This document shows positions 7,458 to 15,207 of a stretch of 42,263 nt of DNA, one piece after another; within the stretch, counting starts at the first letter, position 1, and each line of letters starts with the position of its first letter. Made by a program: the position numbers and the translations under genes. Source of the DNA: an uncultured Clostridia bacterium (GTDB lineage Bacteria > Bacillota > Clostridia > Oscillospirales > Ruminococcaceae); the NCBI GenBank assembly GCA_947629945.1, contig CANRFR010000012.1:1-42263 (forward strand), given 5' to 3'. The notes under the pieces are model-generated. The model saw only the letters and a program-made list of their open reading frames with translations. It was not told the origin of the DNA and did not search any database.

Positions 7458-7778
7458 CTATATATTTTCGTCCTTTTCAATCCCCAGAAGTATATCGACG
7501 GCTTTCTGTAAGTCCTCTTTGGAACGATACGCGCGAATAAGTTTTTTCTCGTGTTCGCTGAATTCATCACACGACAGCTTAACATTCAGAAGCTCGCTCG
7601 GCGACACATCAAGTGCACGGCATATATCGGCAAGAATATCCGCGTCGGGGCGGTTTATGCCTTGCTCCCAGTTAGAAACTCTGCTATTGCTCACGCCCAG
7701 CCTTTGAGCCAACTGAACTTGACTTATCCTACGCTCCTCGCGGTATTTACGTATCCTGTTTCCGATTTCATATTTCAA
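7458..7778 (-). CDS. XRE-family HTH transcriptional repressor
   Basis: A 106-aa Cro/CI-type regulator. The helix-turn-helix spans about residues 7-60 (RISQVQLAQRLGVSNSRVSNWEQG with PDADILADICRALDVSPSELL), followed by a short charged C-terminal tail with no sensor or peptidase domain. The start is uncertain: the TTG at 7778 is well spaced behind AGGTGATATGC, while a GTG three codons earlier is too close to the upstream GAGG. It is divergent from a second small HTH gene across a region with paired promoters and TTTCNGAAA-like sites, a lysogeny-switch-like layout. Confidence 0.85.
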   Translation of the reverse strand: MKYEIGNRIRKYREERRISQVQLAQRLGVSNSRVSNWEQGINRPDADILADICRALDVSPSELLNVKLSCDEFSEHEKKLIRAYRSKEDLQKAVDILLGIEKDENI

Positions 7779-7800
7779 GCATATCACCTGCCTCTACTAT

Positions 7801-7889
7801 ATTATACACCACTATTTCTGAAAAGTAAAGATAAAAATCTCGATTTTCTGTAAAAAAGTATTGATTTTTCGGAAATACCGTGATATAAT
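7801..7889. promoter_or_regulatory. Divergent promoters with candidate XRE operators
   Basis: Rightward: TTGATT (7861-7866), 17 bp, TATAAT (7884-7889) for the HTH at 7930. Leftward: TATAAT (7801-7806) with a weak TTTACT (7824-7829) 17 bp away for the repressor at 7458. Related short palindrome-like sites lie between or within them: ATTTCTGAAAAG, ATTTTCTGTAAA and ATTTTTCGGAAAT. These are good operator candidates for one or both regulators. Confidence 0.65.
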
Positions 7890-7929
7890 TGAATTATATC
7901 AAGATAATCTTGACAAGAGGGATGACCAT

Positions 7930-8136
7930 ATGAGAGTTTTTGAAAAAGTTCGAGCCTATATTGACAAGAACGGCTTGAAACAAATTTCCGTTGCACAAAG
8001 AGCGGGTATTTCCAACTCAACCTTTAACGCGATGATGAACGGCAAGAGGATAATGTATGCAGACGATTTAAAAGCTATCTGTTTAGCACTCAACGTCAGC
8101 CCCGAACTGTTTATTGAAATCAACAAGAAACAATGA
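7930..8136 (+). CDS. Small Cro-like HTH regulator
   Basis: A 68-aa single-domain XRE-type HTH (ISVAQRAGISNSTFNAMMNGKR then LKAICLALNVSPELF). The ATG at 7930 follows AGAGGG; a longer in-frame extension would overlap the promoter and is rejected. It heads an apparent operon with the glycosylase-like gene (13 nt gap) and the 768-aa protein, so it probably controls that module. Confidence 0.8.
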   Translation: MRVFEKVRAYIDKNGLKQISVAQRAGISNSTFNAMMNGKRIMYADDLKAICLALNVSPELFIEINKKQ

Positions 8137-8148
8137 AAGGGAAGTATT

Positions 8149-8988
8149 ATGAACAAAGAAAAATTGAGCAACGTTTGCAAGTGCGTTGAGAGTATGGATA
8201 AGTATCTGCGCGGAAAGCTTCAAAATTATCAGTTGTGGGAGAATACCTACATATGTAAGCAAATCGACAGACGGAAAAAGGGTGTCAAGCCGTTTACAAT
8301 TGTGGATTATATCCACGCTATGGTTTACTCAATGTTGAGTTCCGCTTCGGCGTGGGAACGTCTGGCAAAGGACGCCGACCCTGTGACGGGAAAAATAACC
8401 AAAATCGACACGGTGTTTAAGAAATATGAGCCTGATAAGCTGTTGAAAACCGCTCCCGAGAATTTGGCGCAGTCTGTTATTGAGTTAAAGTGCGGAAACG
8501 AGCATATATACAAGCAAATTGAAGCAATTCGTTACAATATAAAGCTACTTCAACGGATATAAGCTCAATGTGAGAGTATGGGGGGAATATACGGTTTTTA
8601 TCGGCAATTCTCGGAAATCGACCCCTCAATGAAAACGCTTGTTCTTGCTCTCTCCAATTCTGACAGCCCATTAAAAATGAAGCAGATGGGAGAAGCGCTT
8701 ACAGCGGAGTATCTGCGGAATATTGGCTTCGACCTCGCAAAACCCGACAGGCATATCCGCAGGATATTGGGAAGAAAACGTCTCGGCTGTTCCGACAAGG
8801 AAACCGTTCCGATTTATGAAGCGATTGATATTGTCGCAGAGATAGCCTGCGAAATGAACAAATCGACAGCCGAAGTGGATTATATTCTATGGTCGTTCTG
8901 TGCGAACGGTTATGGAGAAATATGCACCGTCAGTGCTCCCAAATGCGAAAAATGCACAGCTGGAAAATATTGTAATTGCAGAGGCTGA
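8149..8988 (+). pseudogene. HhH-GPD base-excision DNA glycosylase with C-terminal Fe-S loop, interrupted by one in-frame TAA
   Basis: Two open stretches (8149-8562 and 8578-8988) are in the same frame, separated by a TAA (8560-8562) plus five sense codons. Together they give a 279-residue protein. The second part has a helix-hairpin-helix-GPD-like region (YLRNIGF-LAKPDRHIRRIL) and ends with C-x6-C-x2-C-x5-C, exactly the spacing of the endonuclease III/MutY [4Fe-4S] loop. The family removes damaged or modified bases from DNA. ATG 8578 lacks a clear ribosome site, so internal restart is unlikely. Either it is a recent nonsense mutant or there is readthrough. It overlaps nothing and is followed 4 nt later by the 768-aa gene. 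Confidence 0.75.
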
Positions 8989-8992
8989 TATT

Positions 8993-11299
8993 ATGGCAAC
9001 ATATGACGAAATTGTTTTCGATAAAGTAAAAAGAACATTTAGTCTGAGCGAAGACCATTACTATGGCTTTGCCGATTTTGAAAATTTTGTTCAACAATTA
9101 AAATTTGGACTTAATACCGCATTCCCTTATGTGGTATTAAAAGAAAACAATGAGTATTCGTTGTGTGATAATCAAAACGGCATGGATTTAAAAAACGAAA
9201 TCCGAGTTCACTCAGATATGCTTGTTGATATTGTTTCGCTTGATGTTGATGAAATGATTAGATTGGAAGATACGACAAAGTCAAGTTTTACAACACCACA
9301 AAGTCTCGCCATCGGCGGTGAAAGGTGCGTATCGGGCGCAAAGGTGTTTATTGATACGGCGCGGCAAATAGTCAGATGTAATGGCGCCGCGCCGAACGGG
9401 GCTATGTACGAAAGTGACATTCCGATGAAGATTACCGACATTATACTTCCGAAGAATGTTGTCAACCCCATCAAGGTTGAATTGGACGGTAATGCACAGC
9501 GCGGCTTGATGAAACATTTAAGTCTGTTGGACGATTATGCCTTGTTGCTTGAAAACAAGATGAACGATATTTTGAACACGGAGCAGCTGAAGGCATATTC
9601 GACAAAAGATGAGAAAATCGCCCACTTGTCGTTTGACAGTAAGCTGAAATATAAATATTACTCACAAATGTACTCCAATGTGGAACAGCAGGTCACGGAT
9701 ATGTACACATTTGAGAATTTGTGTAAGGAGAAAATCCTACTTTCCGACCACGGTTTTAAGATGTGCTATAATATTATGTTGGAGGATAACTGCGACATAA
9801 AGGCGGCGAGCGCGAAATATGCCGAAAAGCGCAAAAAAGCAATTCGTGCCGAGCAGAGAACACAGAGGGCTAAGCTTGAAAGAGAAAAAATGTTCAGTAC
9901 GGCAGGAGATGCGGCTATAAACCTATATGCCGATGCCGTTGTTAGTGACATTGAGAGCAAATTACAGTTAAACTACTCCATATCCGTATACGGGGGAAGT
10001 ACGGCTGCGAAATATTTCCTTTTGAACGAGAGAGGAACATTGAACTTCCCAAATGTTTTTGTACAAACAACTTCTCATTTTTATTTTGACAATAAAATGT
10101 ATCTGAATATCGACAGTAATGGTCGGAATGTGACACGCGCTTATTCAACCGATATTTTGCCGATCCATCTCGGCTTTGTTGTTTTTGTTTTGTCAAACCA
10201 ACAAAGTCAAGTCAATGAGATTATTAACCAACTGCGGCAAATATATTCGGGGCAGGTAGTCATCGCTGTTCCCGACCCTGTTTTTAACGGGGAAAAATGC
10301 GCCGTCAGATTGGAGATTGAAGCAACCGACAATTCAGGCGATTTTGATATAATGAAGAATGTCAAAAGTCAGACTGCCATTTACAGCTCAGCTATTGTCT
10401 TTAAGAAATTTATGTCGGCGTATTATACCCAATGCTGCGATTTGTCAGATATTAAATATAATATTCGGCTTCAATTCCGCATATTGCAGAGGATAGAGTT
10501 CCTTATGCTGTGCGATTCGTATCTTCGTTTCAAAACCGCCAACTCGTTAAACAACTACTATAAGGAGCTTTTTAACAAAAAGTCGTTGCTTAACCGTATG
10601 TTTGAATATGACAATCTAAAGAAATCGGATGATTACAAAAAATTACAGTCAATGATTCAAAATCGTCAGATGATTGACAGAGAATTTTTTAACAAGGTTC
10701 TTCTCATCATTGTGCAGGAATATCCTCCGTTATTCGACCGAATGATACAGGGTTGGTCTATTGAACAAATACAAGCCGATATGCTAAAATACGCAGATAT
10801 TTTCAACAGGGAATGGAACGCTCTTTTGAAGAATTTAGTCGACATCGCTTGTCCAAAAATATATTCTCAGCTGAACCTTTCGCACAATGGTCTTGACGGA
10901 GCAGTGGAAATAATACACGCAGGAATATTGTATTACATCAATGAAATGGCTTTAGATTTTTACTGCACTTTAGAAGACGCTGTAGGGGCATATTGGTTCA
11001 GGCTTGCTGAAGAACAAGAAAGACAACGCCGCGAAATGGAACGGCAGCGGGAGATAAACGAACAGAGAATGTTGGAACGAATGGAGAGGGAACATTTCGA
11101 CAATTCAAACAGCAGATCAAGAGGCGGATTCATTAGACAGCTTTCCGATAATGAATTCAATAAAGAAAGACCCATAGATTTGCTCGGTTCTCCCGGCTGT
11201 CTTAAATCAAAAGGCGGAGAGTGCAGAAAGTGCAATTTGCGCGATAAATGCACTCGCTATGGCATAAACGGTGTGTTTAGCAGTTTGTATGATGATTGA
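8993..11299 (+). CDS. Unknown 768-aa protein with C-terminal four-cysteine Fe-S-loop-like motif
   Basis: Not recognised. The start at 8993 follows GCAGAGG, 4 nt after the glycosylase stop, so the genes are probably co-translated. A charged coiled-coil-like stretch lies near residues 300-335 and a strongly charged Glu/Arg-rich helix near 690-725. The middle is mixed alpha/beta without an obvious nucleotide-binding motif. The last ~35 residues hold C736-x7-C744-x2-C747-x5-C753, nearly the same spacing as the Fe-S loop of its glycosylase neighbour. There is no signal peptide and no membrane helix. Association with a DNA repair or modification enzyme suggests a nucleic-acid role, but that is inference. 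Confidence 0.6.
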   Translation: MATYDEIVFDKVKRTFSLSEDHYYGFADFENFVQQLKFGLNTAFPYVVLKENNEYSLCDNQNGMDLKNEIRVHSDMLVDIVSLDVDEMIRLEDTTKSSFTTPQSLAIGGERCVSGAKVFIDTARQIVRCNGAAPNGAMYESDIPMKITDIILPKNVVNPIKVELDGNAQRGLMKHLSLLDDYALLLENKMNDILNTEQLKAYSTKDEKIAHLSFDSKLKYKYYSQMYSNVEQQVTDMYTFENLCKEKILLSDHGFKMCYNIMLEDNCDIKAASAKYAEKRKKAIRAEQRTQRAKLEREKMFSTAGDAAINLYADAVVSDIESKLQLNYSISVYGGSTAAKYFLLNERGTLNFPNVFVQTTSHFYFDNKMYLNIDSNGRNVTRAYSTDILPIHLGFVVFVLSNQQSQVNEIINQLRQIYSGQVVIAVPDPVFNGEKCAVRLEIEATDNSGDFDIMKNVKSQTAIYSSAIVFKKFMSAYYTQCCDLSDIKYNIRLQFRILQRIEFLMLCDSYLRFKTANSLNNYYKELFNKKSLLNRMFEYDNLKKSDDYKKLQSMIQNRQMIDREFFNKVLLIIVQEYPPLFDRMIQGWSIEQIQADMLKYADIFNREWNALLKNLVDIACPKIYSQLNLSHNGLDGAVEIIHAGILYYINEMALDFYCTLEDAVGAYWFRLAEEQERQRREMERQREINEQRMLERMEREHFDNSNSRSRGGFIRQLSDNEFNKERPIDLLGSPGCLKSKGGECRKCNLRDKCTRYGINGVFSSLYDD

Positions 11300-11314
11300 G
11301 CCGTAGCACTTGCA

Positions 11315-11352
11315 AATATCAACAAATTTTCTCACGAAAAATTGTTGATATT
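11315..11352. repeat. Long near-perfect palindrome between operons
   Basis: A 17-bp stem with one mismatch (AATATCAACAAATTTTC with GAAAAATTGTTGATATT) and a 4-nt loop TCAC. It lies 15 nt after the 768-aa gene and just before the next promoter. It lacks a following T-run, so it is either a weak terminator or an operator for the downstream promoter. Confidence 0.6.
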
Positions 11353-11364
11353 GCCGAAAACCAC

Positions 11365-11393
11365 TTGACTTTTCTGCAAGAATATACTATAAT
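11365..11393 (+). promoter_or_regulatory. Promoter of the NADAR-phosphatase pair
   Basis: TTGACT (11365-11370) and TATAAT (11388-11393) are 17 bp apart, 50 bp before the NADAR-like start codon. It shows that the pair is a separate transcription unit from the glycosylase module. Confidence 0.7.
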
Positions 11394-11444
11394 ATTATCC
11401 ATAAAACGACAGTTTAAGCGTATCTGTGTTTAGGGGGAGATAAA

Positions 11445-12092
11445 ATGGCGGTAAGACCTGTGTATGAAATATCCGAAAATCCACCGTTTTTTCGGAAAAG
11501 AGATGTAGAATTTACGTTTTATTCGGGATTTTCCTTAACGCAGAAACAGCGATGTGTTGAAAGTCTGCATAAATCGTATAAAATGTTGGAACCCGATAAA
11601 CGCATACTTGAAATTTCCCGCGCGTCGTCGGAACAACTGGGTACTGATTTGAGTGCGTTTAATTTGACAATAACTCCGAAGAACGGACAATCCTGTACCG
11701 TAGAATCCGTATTTCAAGGGGCTAAGGTGTTTGAGAACGGCGGACCGTACAGCGACCTCATATACAAGTCCTCAAAAGAAGCGAAAACGGACGCACGTAT
11801 TCGGGAAAGCGGAAACATAATAGCTTTCCGTGTTTGGGATATGGATTTTCCGAATGAGCCTAAGACCTTTTTTTACAATTGGCTTTATATCACGGCTCTG
11901 AATTCTCATCCCGAATTGCATAAAGAATTGTCGGAATACAGTGCGTTTACCGATATTATGTTCAATCCCGCGAAATCGCTCAACTGTCAAGCAGAAGCCG
12001 CCGCTATATTCGTTTCGCTTTTCCGAAGCGGAAAACTTGAAGGCGCTGTAAAAAACAAGGATAGTTTTTTGAAACTTGTTTATGGAGCTTAA
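11445..12092 (+). CDS. NADAR-type protein, DarT1-associated antitoxin-like
   Basis: A 215-aa protein. The N-terminus (MAVRPVYEI), a GFSLTQKQRCVESLHKSY block, LEISRAS, GTDLSAFNL, VESVFQGAKVFENGGPY and the SAFTDIMFNPAKSLNCQAEAAA block are the signatures I associate with the NADAR proteins found beside DarT1. Those proteins remove ADP-ribose that DarT1 attaches to guanine in DNA. The assignment is from memory of the family and was not searched. No DarT toxin is present nearby, so this is an orphan antitoxin or a reversal enzyme used against another ADP-ribosylating system. AGGGGGAG precedes the ATG. It is followed 8 nt later by a phosphatase-like gene. Confidence 0.65.
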   Translation: MAVRPVYEISENPPFFRKRDVEFTFYSGFSLTQKQRCVESLHKSYKMLEPDKRILEISRASSEQLGTDLSAFNLTITPKNGQSCTVESVFQGAKVFENGGPYSDLIYKSSKEAKTDARIRESGNIIAFRVWDMDFPNEPKTFFYNWLYITALNSHPELHKELSEYSAFTDIMFNPAKSLNCQAEAAAIFVSLFRSGKLEGAVKNKDSFLKLVYGA

Positions 12093-12100
12093 AGCCAAAT

Positions 12101-12577
12101 ATGAAAATACAGATTTATTCTCAAAGCGAGATTGAAACGATTATCGCGGGAGGATATTTCCCACAAAATGCAGCCGTTATCAGTTTTTGTGATCTCGAAA
12201 CCAAACCGTATGACCGCGTGAATTACAGCGGAGTATGCGACAATGTTATGTACATAGAGCTGGACGATCTGGAGTTTGATGAACTTGGCGATAATGGCTT
12301 TACTTATGATACGTTCTTTACCGGTGCTGCCGAAGCGGCGGAATTTATTTTCCAAGCCTATAAAAGCGGAATGGATATTATTTGTCAGTGCAAATACGGT
12401 CAAAGCCGCAGCGCGGGCTGTGCGGCGGCTATTGCGGAGTATTTTTCCCACGTGGGCATATCGTTTTTTGCGGATTATAGATATTATCCCAACAAGATAG
12501 TATATCACAAGCTTTTAGAAGCGTTACAGGCGCATAAAGGCTATGTCAGCGAAGCGGATAGTACACTGTTCGGTTAA
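12101..12577 (+). CDS. Cysteine-based protein/dual-specificity phosphatase-like protein
   Basis: A 158-aa protein with the CX5R(S) P-loop of tyrosine/dual-specificity phosphatases at C97-R103 (CKYGQSRS), followed by an alanine-rich helix. The usual upstream general-acid aspartate could be one of the acidic residues at 55-70. It is probably cytosolic. Operon partnership with the NADAR protein suggests a substrate linked to ADP-ribose metabolism or phospho-regulation, not established. The start ATG is 8 nt after the NADAR stop with a weak ribosome site, so coupling is likely. Confidence 0.65.
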   Translation: MKIQIYSQSEIETIIAGGYFPQNAAVISFCDLETKPYDRVNYSGVCDNVMYIELDDLEFDELGDNGFTYDTFFTGAAEAAEFIFQAYKSGMDIICQCKYGQSRSAGCAAAIAEYFSHVGISFFADYRYYPNKIVYHKLLEALQAHKGYVSEADSTLFG

Positions 12578-12687
12578 GAGAATTTGGAGCATTTAAGTGA
12601 ACATTCTTTAAATAAGCTGTTTTTTACCGTAAAACGGTAATAACGAAAACATCTCTTTTCGTTTATAATGAAACAGCCGAATAAATC

Positions 12688-12720
12688 TTGCCGTGCTTGT
12701 GAGAGCACGGCAAATTTTTT
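12688..12720 (+). terminator. Terminator after the phosphatase gene
   Basis: TTGCCGTGCT-TGTGAG-AGCACGGCAA, a perfect 10-bp stem, followed by ATTTTTT. Confidence 0.85.
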
Positions 12721-12742
12721 AGAAAAAATATAAAAGAAATAC

Positions 12743-12771
12743 TTGACTTCTTTTCGTTTATATCTTATAAT
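12743..12771 (+). promoter_or_regulatory. Promoter of the recombinase pair
   Basis: TTGACT (12743-12748) and TATAAT (12766-12771) with a 17-bp spacer, 42 bp before the resolvase start. Confidence 0.7.
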
Positions 12772-12813
12772 ATAATTGCACACAAAATATTCTTGTTTTT
12801 GAGGTGAATGAAA

Positions 12814-13401
12814 ATGATTTACGGGTACGCAAGATGTTCCACAAACGAAAAACAGCAGGATATTCAAAGACAAGTCCGCGAACTTAAACAGCAAGGTGCA
12901 GTTGATACGACCGTCTATCTGGAATATGAAAGCGGTATGAAAACGAACCGCACTGAGCTTAACAAGCTTCTGAACACTATAAATCGAGGAGATACGATAA
13001 TCGCTACCGAGGTAAGCAGAATTACCAGAAGTACCAAACAACTTTGCGATATCATAGAGCTTGCAAAGGAGCGTAAAATAAAGCTGGTGCTTGGAAGCCT
13101 TATTGTAGACTGCACTAAAGAGCTTGACCCTATGACCGAGGGTATGTTGAAGATGATGGGAGTTTTCGCTGAACTTGAAAGAAATATGATAAGTCAGCGC
13201 GTTAAAAGCGGAATGGAAAATGCCAAAGCCAAAGGCAAAACCATAGGCAGACCTCCGACAACGGCTGACGATATTCCTAATATCTTTTACAAGCACTATC
13301 CAAAGTATAAAAACGGTGAAATCAATAAGGTGGAATTTTCAAGATTGTGTGGTCTGACTCCCCCGACAATTTACAAATATCTGAAAATCGTAGAGGGGTG
13401 A
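12814..13401 (+). CDS. Small serine recombinase (resolvase/invertase type)
   Basis: A 195-aa protein with the resolvase N-terminal catalytic domain (nucleophile Ser9 in YARCST, later TEVSRITRS and the long E-helix ELERNMISQRVKSGMENAKAKG) and a C-terminal helix-turn-helix for site binding. Two ATGs are possible; 12814 sits 9 nt from GAGG and is preferred over 12808. It is followed 4 nt later by a large serine recombinase, so the two are co-expressed. It may resolve, invert or assist integration. Confidence 0.88.
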   Translation: MIYGYARCSTNEKQQDIQRQVRELKQQGAVDTTVYLEYESGMKTNRTELNKLLNTINRGDTIIATEVSRITRSTKQLCDIIELAKERKIKLVLGSLIVDCTKELDPMTEGMLKMMGVFAELERNMISQRVKSGMENAKAKGKTIGRPPTTADDIPNIFYKHYPKYKNGEINKVEFSRLCGLTPPTIYKYLKIVEG

Positions 13402-13405
13402 CTAT

Positions 13406-14908
13406 ATGAACGCGGTAATATATGCTAGGTTCAGTTCAAGCTCACAGCGAGAAGCCAGCATTGAGGAACAGATTAAAGTCTGTCGTGAATACGCTCTAAA
13501 AAAAGATTATAACGTTGTGGACGTTTACAGAGACAGTGCCATAAGCGGAAAGACGGATAACCGCCCCGCGCTGAAAAAGCTGTTAGCGGACAGCACTAAG
13601 CAAAAATTCAATATTGTTGTCGTGTATTCAATAGACCGCTTCGGACGGGACTTAATGCAAGCTCTTTTAAATGAAAAGAGTTTGAACGAAAACGGTGTTA
13701 CATTATTATCGGCAACCGAAAATTTTACTAACGACCCCTCGGGCAGATTTTTCAGAAATATAATGATGTCATACGCGCAGTTTTACAGTGACGAGCTTTC
13801 AGCCAAAATCAGACGAGGAATGGATTACAACGCAGATAGATGTATGTACAATGGCGGCGGTATTCCGCTCGGTTATCGGATAGACAGCGAAAAACGCTTT
13901 GAGATAGACACTGATACCGCGCCAGCCGTACAAATGATATTTCAGATGTACGCTGACGGGAGTACGGTATCGGAGATAACCGATTTTCTGAATTCACTAG
14001 GCTTTAAATCCTCAAAAGGGGCGGCGTTCAACAAGAACTCATTACACACAATTTTGAGCAACAGACGGTATTTGGGGTACTATATTCACAAGGGTACTGA
14101 AACCAAAGGCGGCATTCCTCAGATAATATCGGACGAACTTTTTGAGCAAGTCGCTAAAAAACTTAAGTTCAACAAAAAAGCTCCCGCGAGAGCAAAGGCA
14201 ACTGTCGAATATCTGCTTACCACAAAGCTGTTTTGCGGTTACTGCAAGGATATGATGGTCGGATATTCGGGGAAAGGCAGGCATGGAACGGTTTACAGAT
14301 ATTACATCTGCAAACAGACGCTTAAAAAGCCCAAAACCTGCAAGAAGAAAATGGCAAGCAAAGACACCATTGAAGATTTGGTTATCTCAGAATGTCGCAG
14401 ACTGCTGTCTGATGAGAATATCGACCGAATAGTTAAAGAGGTAGTGGCTATTGGAAATGCGGAAAAAGACACATCAAACCTAAAATGTCTGCAAAATCTT
14501 TTAGCCAATAACGAGCGCAAACACGAGAATGCCCTTAACGCCATTTTGGAAAGCGACACTGAAAGCATTCGCAAGTCACTTGGTGAAAGAGTACTCGCAC
14601 TTGAAAATGAACACAAAGAGCTTGAAAAACAAATAGCAATTGAGGAACGGTTATTCTCAAATTTGTCCGAAAGCTCTGTAAGATTTTTCCTTAATTCTCT
14701 GAAAAAAGGAGACATTAATGATATAAAGTACCGCAAAATGCTTATAGGCATTTTTGTAAATAAAATATATCTGTATGATGATAGAATTACAATTACATAC
14801 AATTCGGGAGACGAACCTGTTACAATTGAGGATGAGCTGTTTTCCAAGATTGAGGGGCAGGAAAAGCCAAACGAGGGTTTGTATATGATGGACAGCGCTC
14901 CACCATAA
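13406..14908 (+). CDS. Large serine recombinase (island integrase candidate)
   Basis: A 500-aa protein: resolvase domain (Ser10 in YARFSSSSQ, YSIDRFGRDL), a recombinase domain (residues ~155-260, GYRIDSEKRFEID to ISNRRYLGYY-like), a zinc-ribbon (FCGYC...YYICKQTLKKPKTC) near 275-315 and a long C-terminal coiled-coil. This is the usual architecture of integrases of ICEs, islands and phages. It lies at the right end of the island with a strong terminator behind it, typical of an integrase adjacent to an attachment site. RBS is AGAGGGG. Confidence 0.92.
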   Translation: MNAVIYARFSSSSQREASIEEQIKVCREYALKKDYNVVDVYRDSAISGKTDNRPALKKLLADSTKQKFNIVVVYSIDRFGRDLMQALLNEKSLNENGVTLLSATENFTNDPSGRFFRNIMMSYAQFYSDELSAKIRRGMDYNADRCMYNGGGIPLGYRIDSEKRFEIDTDTAPAVQMIFQMYADGSTVSEITDFLNSLGFKSSKGAAFNKNSLHTILSNRRYLGYYIHKGTETKGGIPQIISDELFEQVAKKLKFNKKAPARAKATVEYLLTTKLFCGYCKDMMVGYSGKGRHGTVYRYYICKQTLKKPKTCKKKMASKDTIEDLVISECRRLLSDENIDRIVKEVVAIGNAEKDTSNLKCLQNLLANNERKHENALNAILESDTESIRKSLGERVLALENEHKELEKQIAIEERLFSNLSESSVRFFLNSLKKGDINDIKYRKMLIGIFVNKIYLYDDRITITYNSGDEPVTIEDELFSKIEGQEKPNEGLYMMDSAPP

Positions 14909-14909
14909 C

Positions 14910-14962
14910 CGGACACCAATTTTGATACAATGCGTATCACGATTGGTGTCCGTTTTCTTTTT
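14910..14962 (+). terminator. Strong terminator behind the island recombinase
   Basis: CGGACACCAAT pairs with ATTGGTGTCCG (11 bp) around a nested TGATAC/GTATCA hairpin and is followed by TTTTCTTTTT. It starts 2 nt after the stop codon. Confidence 0.85.
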
Positions 14963-15146
14963 ACGAAAACCGCTGTTTACAAGGGTTTTCCAACACAATT
15001 TAACGAAAGCAGGCTCTGCGGTAACCATGAAACGGTTTCCACAGAGCCTTTCCCATTTTATTCCTTTATACTATTTAACGAAAAGTCGTGGGGGTGTGCA
15101 TTTTCGGCAAAGGGGTGTGCATATTTTAATTATTCCCCAAAAGCGC
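14963..15146. other. Intergenic boundary between island and prophage
   Basis: No gene. It contains an 8-bp-stem palindrome (AGGCTCTG 15011-15018 with CAGAGCCT 15042-15049), two copies of GGGGTGTGCAT (15091-15101 and 15112-15122) and two ATTTAACGAAA copies (near 14998 and 15072). Because recombinase genes face it from both sides, attachment sites for both elements probably lie here, and the direct repeats are candidates for recombinase binding. Confidence 0.45.
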
Positions 15147-15200
15147 AAAAAAGAAAGCCCACAAAACAGGCAGCTGTAAAGCTTACCATCTTGCGGGCTT
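15147..15200 (-). terminator. Terminator of the prophage recombinase operon
   Basis: On the minus strand AAGCCCGC pairs with GTGGGCTT (one mismatch/wobble) around a 30-nt loop containing an inner GC-rich segment, followed by TCTTTTTT. Confidence 0.55.
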
Positions 15201-15207
15201 GAAGTTC

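Noticed and set aside
5130-7460. Group II intron with the RT as its ORF
   Set aside because: I looked for GTGYG at the 5' side and a domain V-like hairpin behind the ORF and found neither; a small gene and a terminator occupy the downstream region. I keep the RT but not the intron.
11445-12577. Complete DarTG or DarT1-NADAR toxin-antitoxin pair
   Set aside because: No gene nearby has DarT features; the partner is a phosphatase-like protein.
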